Source: an uncultured Oscillospiraceae bacterium (GTDB lineage Bacteria; Bacillota; Clostridia; Oscillospirales; Oscillospiraceae). Taken from it: a stretch of DNA of 12,856 bases. The notes below the pieces were generated by a model, which was given only the letters and a program-made list of their open reading frames with translations, was not told where the DNA came from and did not search any database. Within the stretch, counting starts at the first letter, position 1. The number at the start of each line of letters is the position of its first letter. Shown here piece by piece: positions 12,112-12,856 of this stretch. The translations under genes were made by a program, and so were the position numbers. The stretch is from assembly GCA_934670025.1 (NCBI GenBank), contig CAKUOS010000055.1, positions 1 through 12,856 on the forward strand. The letters are read 5' to 3'.

Positions 12112-12534
12112 TTACTCCTTATGATTGCGAAGATAGCCGAGGTAACCCTCCAGAATGAGGCTGGCCGCGACGGCATCGACGGTATTTTTTCGCTTTTTGC
12201 CGTGATAATTGCTCTCCGAGAGGATCTGATGCGCCTCGACGGTCGTGCGTCGCTCGTCCCAGAGGACGACCGGCACGCCGAGCGTCCGCTCCAGCAGCGC
12301 CGCAAAATCGCGGTAGAGCGCCGCGCGCGGGCCCTCAGAGCCGTCCATATTGCGCGGGAAGCCCATCACCAGCCGCTCCGCGCCGCTGGTCCGATAGAGC
12401 TTTGCGACCTCCTCGGCGGTCTTTTCCGGTTTCCACGAATGGATGACCGCCGTCGTGCCCGTCATCCAGCCGAGTGCATCCGAGACGGCGACGCCCGTGC
12501 GCGCATCGCCGTAATCAATGGCCATGACCTTCAT
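12112..12534 (-). CDS. ruvX: Putative pre-16S rRNA nuclease / Holliday junction resolvase-like RuvX (YqgF)
   Basis: 140 residues, the standard RuvX length, RNase H-like fold. Motifs: AIDYGDARTGVAVSD at 5-19 with catalytic Asp7, RLVMGFPRNMDGS at 54-66, WDERRTTVEA at 92-101 (Asp93, Glu94) and KNTVDAVAASLILEGYL at 116-132 (Asp120). The family processes pre-16S rRNA ends in E. coli and was earlier proposed as a Holliday junction resolvase. I place the start at 12534, not at the in-frame ATG 12564: the latter touches the -10 box, so the transcript should begin downstream of it, and the family starts just before the IDyG strand. The ribosome binding site is weak (GGGGGCAGGAT). It heads a two-gene operon with the DUF2461 gene. 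Confidence 0.92.
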   Translation of the reverse strand: MKVMAIDYGDARTGVAVSDALGWMTGTTAVIHSWKPEKTAEEVAKLYRTSGAERLVMGFPRNMDGSEGPRAALYRDFAALLERTLGVPVVLWDERRTTVEAHQILSESNYHGKKRKNTVDAVAASLILEGYLGYLRNHKE

Positions 12535-12564
12535 ATCCTGCCCCCGTTTTTCTGATTTTTTCAT

Positions 12565-12593
12565 ACTATAACAGATTTTGCGCGCGCGCGCAA
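12565..12593 (-). promoter_or_regulatory. Promoter of ruvX with alternating CG spacer
   Basis: On the minus strand, TTGCGC (12593-12588), 17-base spacer, TATAGT (12570-12565). The palindrome TTGCGCGCGCGCGCAA (12578-12593) fills the -35 and half of the spacer. The predicted start near 12558 decides the ruvX start codon. Confidence 0.65.
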
Positions 12594-12633
12594 TTCACGC
12601 AAAAAATTTCTCTGTTTTTTTGTGAAAATTTTG

Positions 12634-12662
12634 TTGACCGGACGGCTGTTTTATGCTAATAT
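12634..12662 (+). promoter_or_regulatory. Sigma-A promoter of rpmG
   Basis: TTGACC (12634-12639), 17-base spacer, TAATAT (12657-12662) with a TGC extension. The predicted start near 12669 gives a leader of about 130 nt. Confidence 0.85.
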
Positions 12663-12710
12663 GACTTTACCTGTGAAAAAAGGGTCTTATTTTTTTGCGC
12701 CCATTTTTCA

Positions 12711-12763
12711 AGCCGCGGGACGCCATGTAGTTTCGGCGTCATCTAAATTTACAATAGCCGCGG
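12711..12763 (+). promoter_or_regulatory. Structured leader of the rpmG transcript
   Basis: AGCCGCGG occurs twice (12711-12718 and 12756-12763); the CCGCGG cores are self-complementary and can pair, enclosing a GACGCC/GGCGTC hairpin (12719-12724, 12735-12740). This gives a two-helix leader ahead of a ribosomal protein gene. I do not recognise a known r-protein leader motif. Confidence 0.4.
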
Positions 12764-12799
12764 TCGTGCAGGGAGGCAAATATTAAGGAGGTGCCGAAT

Positions 12800-12856
12800 A
12801 TGCGAGTTAAGATCACGCTCAGATGCAACGAATGCAAGCAGAGAAACTACAACACC
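12800..12856 (+). CDS. rpmG: 50S ribosomal protein L33, 3' end beyond window
   Basis: Only 19 codons are present: MRVKITLRCNECKQRNYNT. This is the L33 N-terminus, with the CxxC (Cys9, Cys12) half of a zinc-binding four-cysteine site, the C+ form of the protein. AAGGAGGTG at 12785-12793 is a full anti-SD match, 6 bases before the ATG. In Clostridia rpmG commonly opens an rpmG-secE-nusG-rplK cluster, so those genes probably follow outside the window. Confidence 0.93.
   Translation, partial: MRVKITLRCNECKQRNYNT

Noticed and set aside
10931..12124. 397-codon plus-strand frame spanning the repeat island and DUF2461
   Set aside because: It is built from repeat DNA plus the antisense of DUF2461; no ribosome binding site and no recognisable domain.

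Overview
The window looks like chromosomal DNA from a GC-rich Gram-positive gut-type Clostridia, most plausibly Oscillospiraceae (Clostridium cluster IV). This rests on strong AGGAGG ribosome binding sites, sigma-A promoters with 16-17 bp spacers, a tRNA with an encoded CCA, a type A RNase P RNA, the MEP isoprenoid genes ispD/ispF, an SLH-domain surface protein, and dispersed GTAGGGGCC and CTCCCCTTTTAAGGGGAG type palindromic repeats that I associate with that group. The assignment is inference, because no 16S or other marker phylogeny is possible here.

Layout. 1-113: tRNA-Arg(ACG), missing its first two bases, and its terminator. 133-612: a DUF2284 cysteine-rich metal-binding protein. 613-916: no gene, but copy 1 of a dispersed fold-back element. 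959-1135 (minus): a 58-residue single-pass membrane peptide. It diverges from 1249-2130, a PyrF-like protein that has lost the catalytic Lys and Asp. This converges on a small lipoprotein (2170-2415, minus) through a shared terminator. 2602-2988: a stand-alone ferredoxin with four Fe4S4 motifs. 3084-3434 (minus): rnpB, whose promoter lies back-to-back with the promoter of murD-ispD-ispF (3535-6131). That operon links the D-Glu-adding ligase of peptidoglycan synthesis to two steps of isoprenoid (undecaprenyl carrier) supply. 6132-6394: palindromic repeats only. 6435-8207 (minus): a secreted SLH, Cys/His-cluster and beta-helix surface protein with a hairpin-bearing leader. 8336-8491: repeats. 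8492-9379 (minus): an EamA exporter, divergent from an unknown 88-residue protein (9509-9775). 9821-10884: an XRE regulator translationally coupled to a DUF3169 membrane protein, behind three helically phased copies of one dyad operator. 10885-11443: gene-free and repeat-dense, with copy 2 of the fold-back element. 11444-12534 (minus): ruvX followed by a DUF2461 gene. 12634-12856: promoter, structured leader and first 19 codons of rpmG (ribosomal protein L33), probably the head of a secE-nusG-type cluster.

Most of the genes are housekeeping. The unusual items are the catalytically dead PyrF homologue, the two-copy fold-back element whose stems are conserved while its loops vary, and the self-contained XRE/DUF3169 module with its triple operator. 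I see no CRISPR array, prophage, transposase or recognisable defence cassette.
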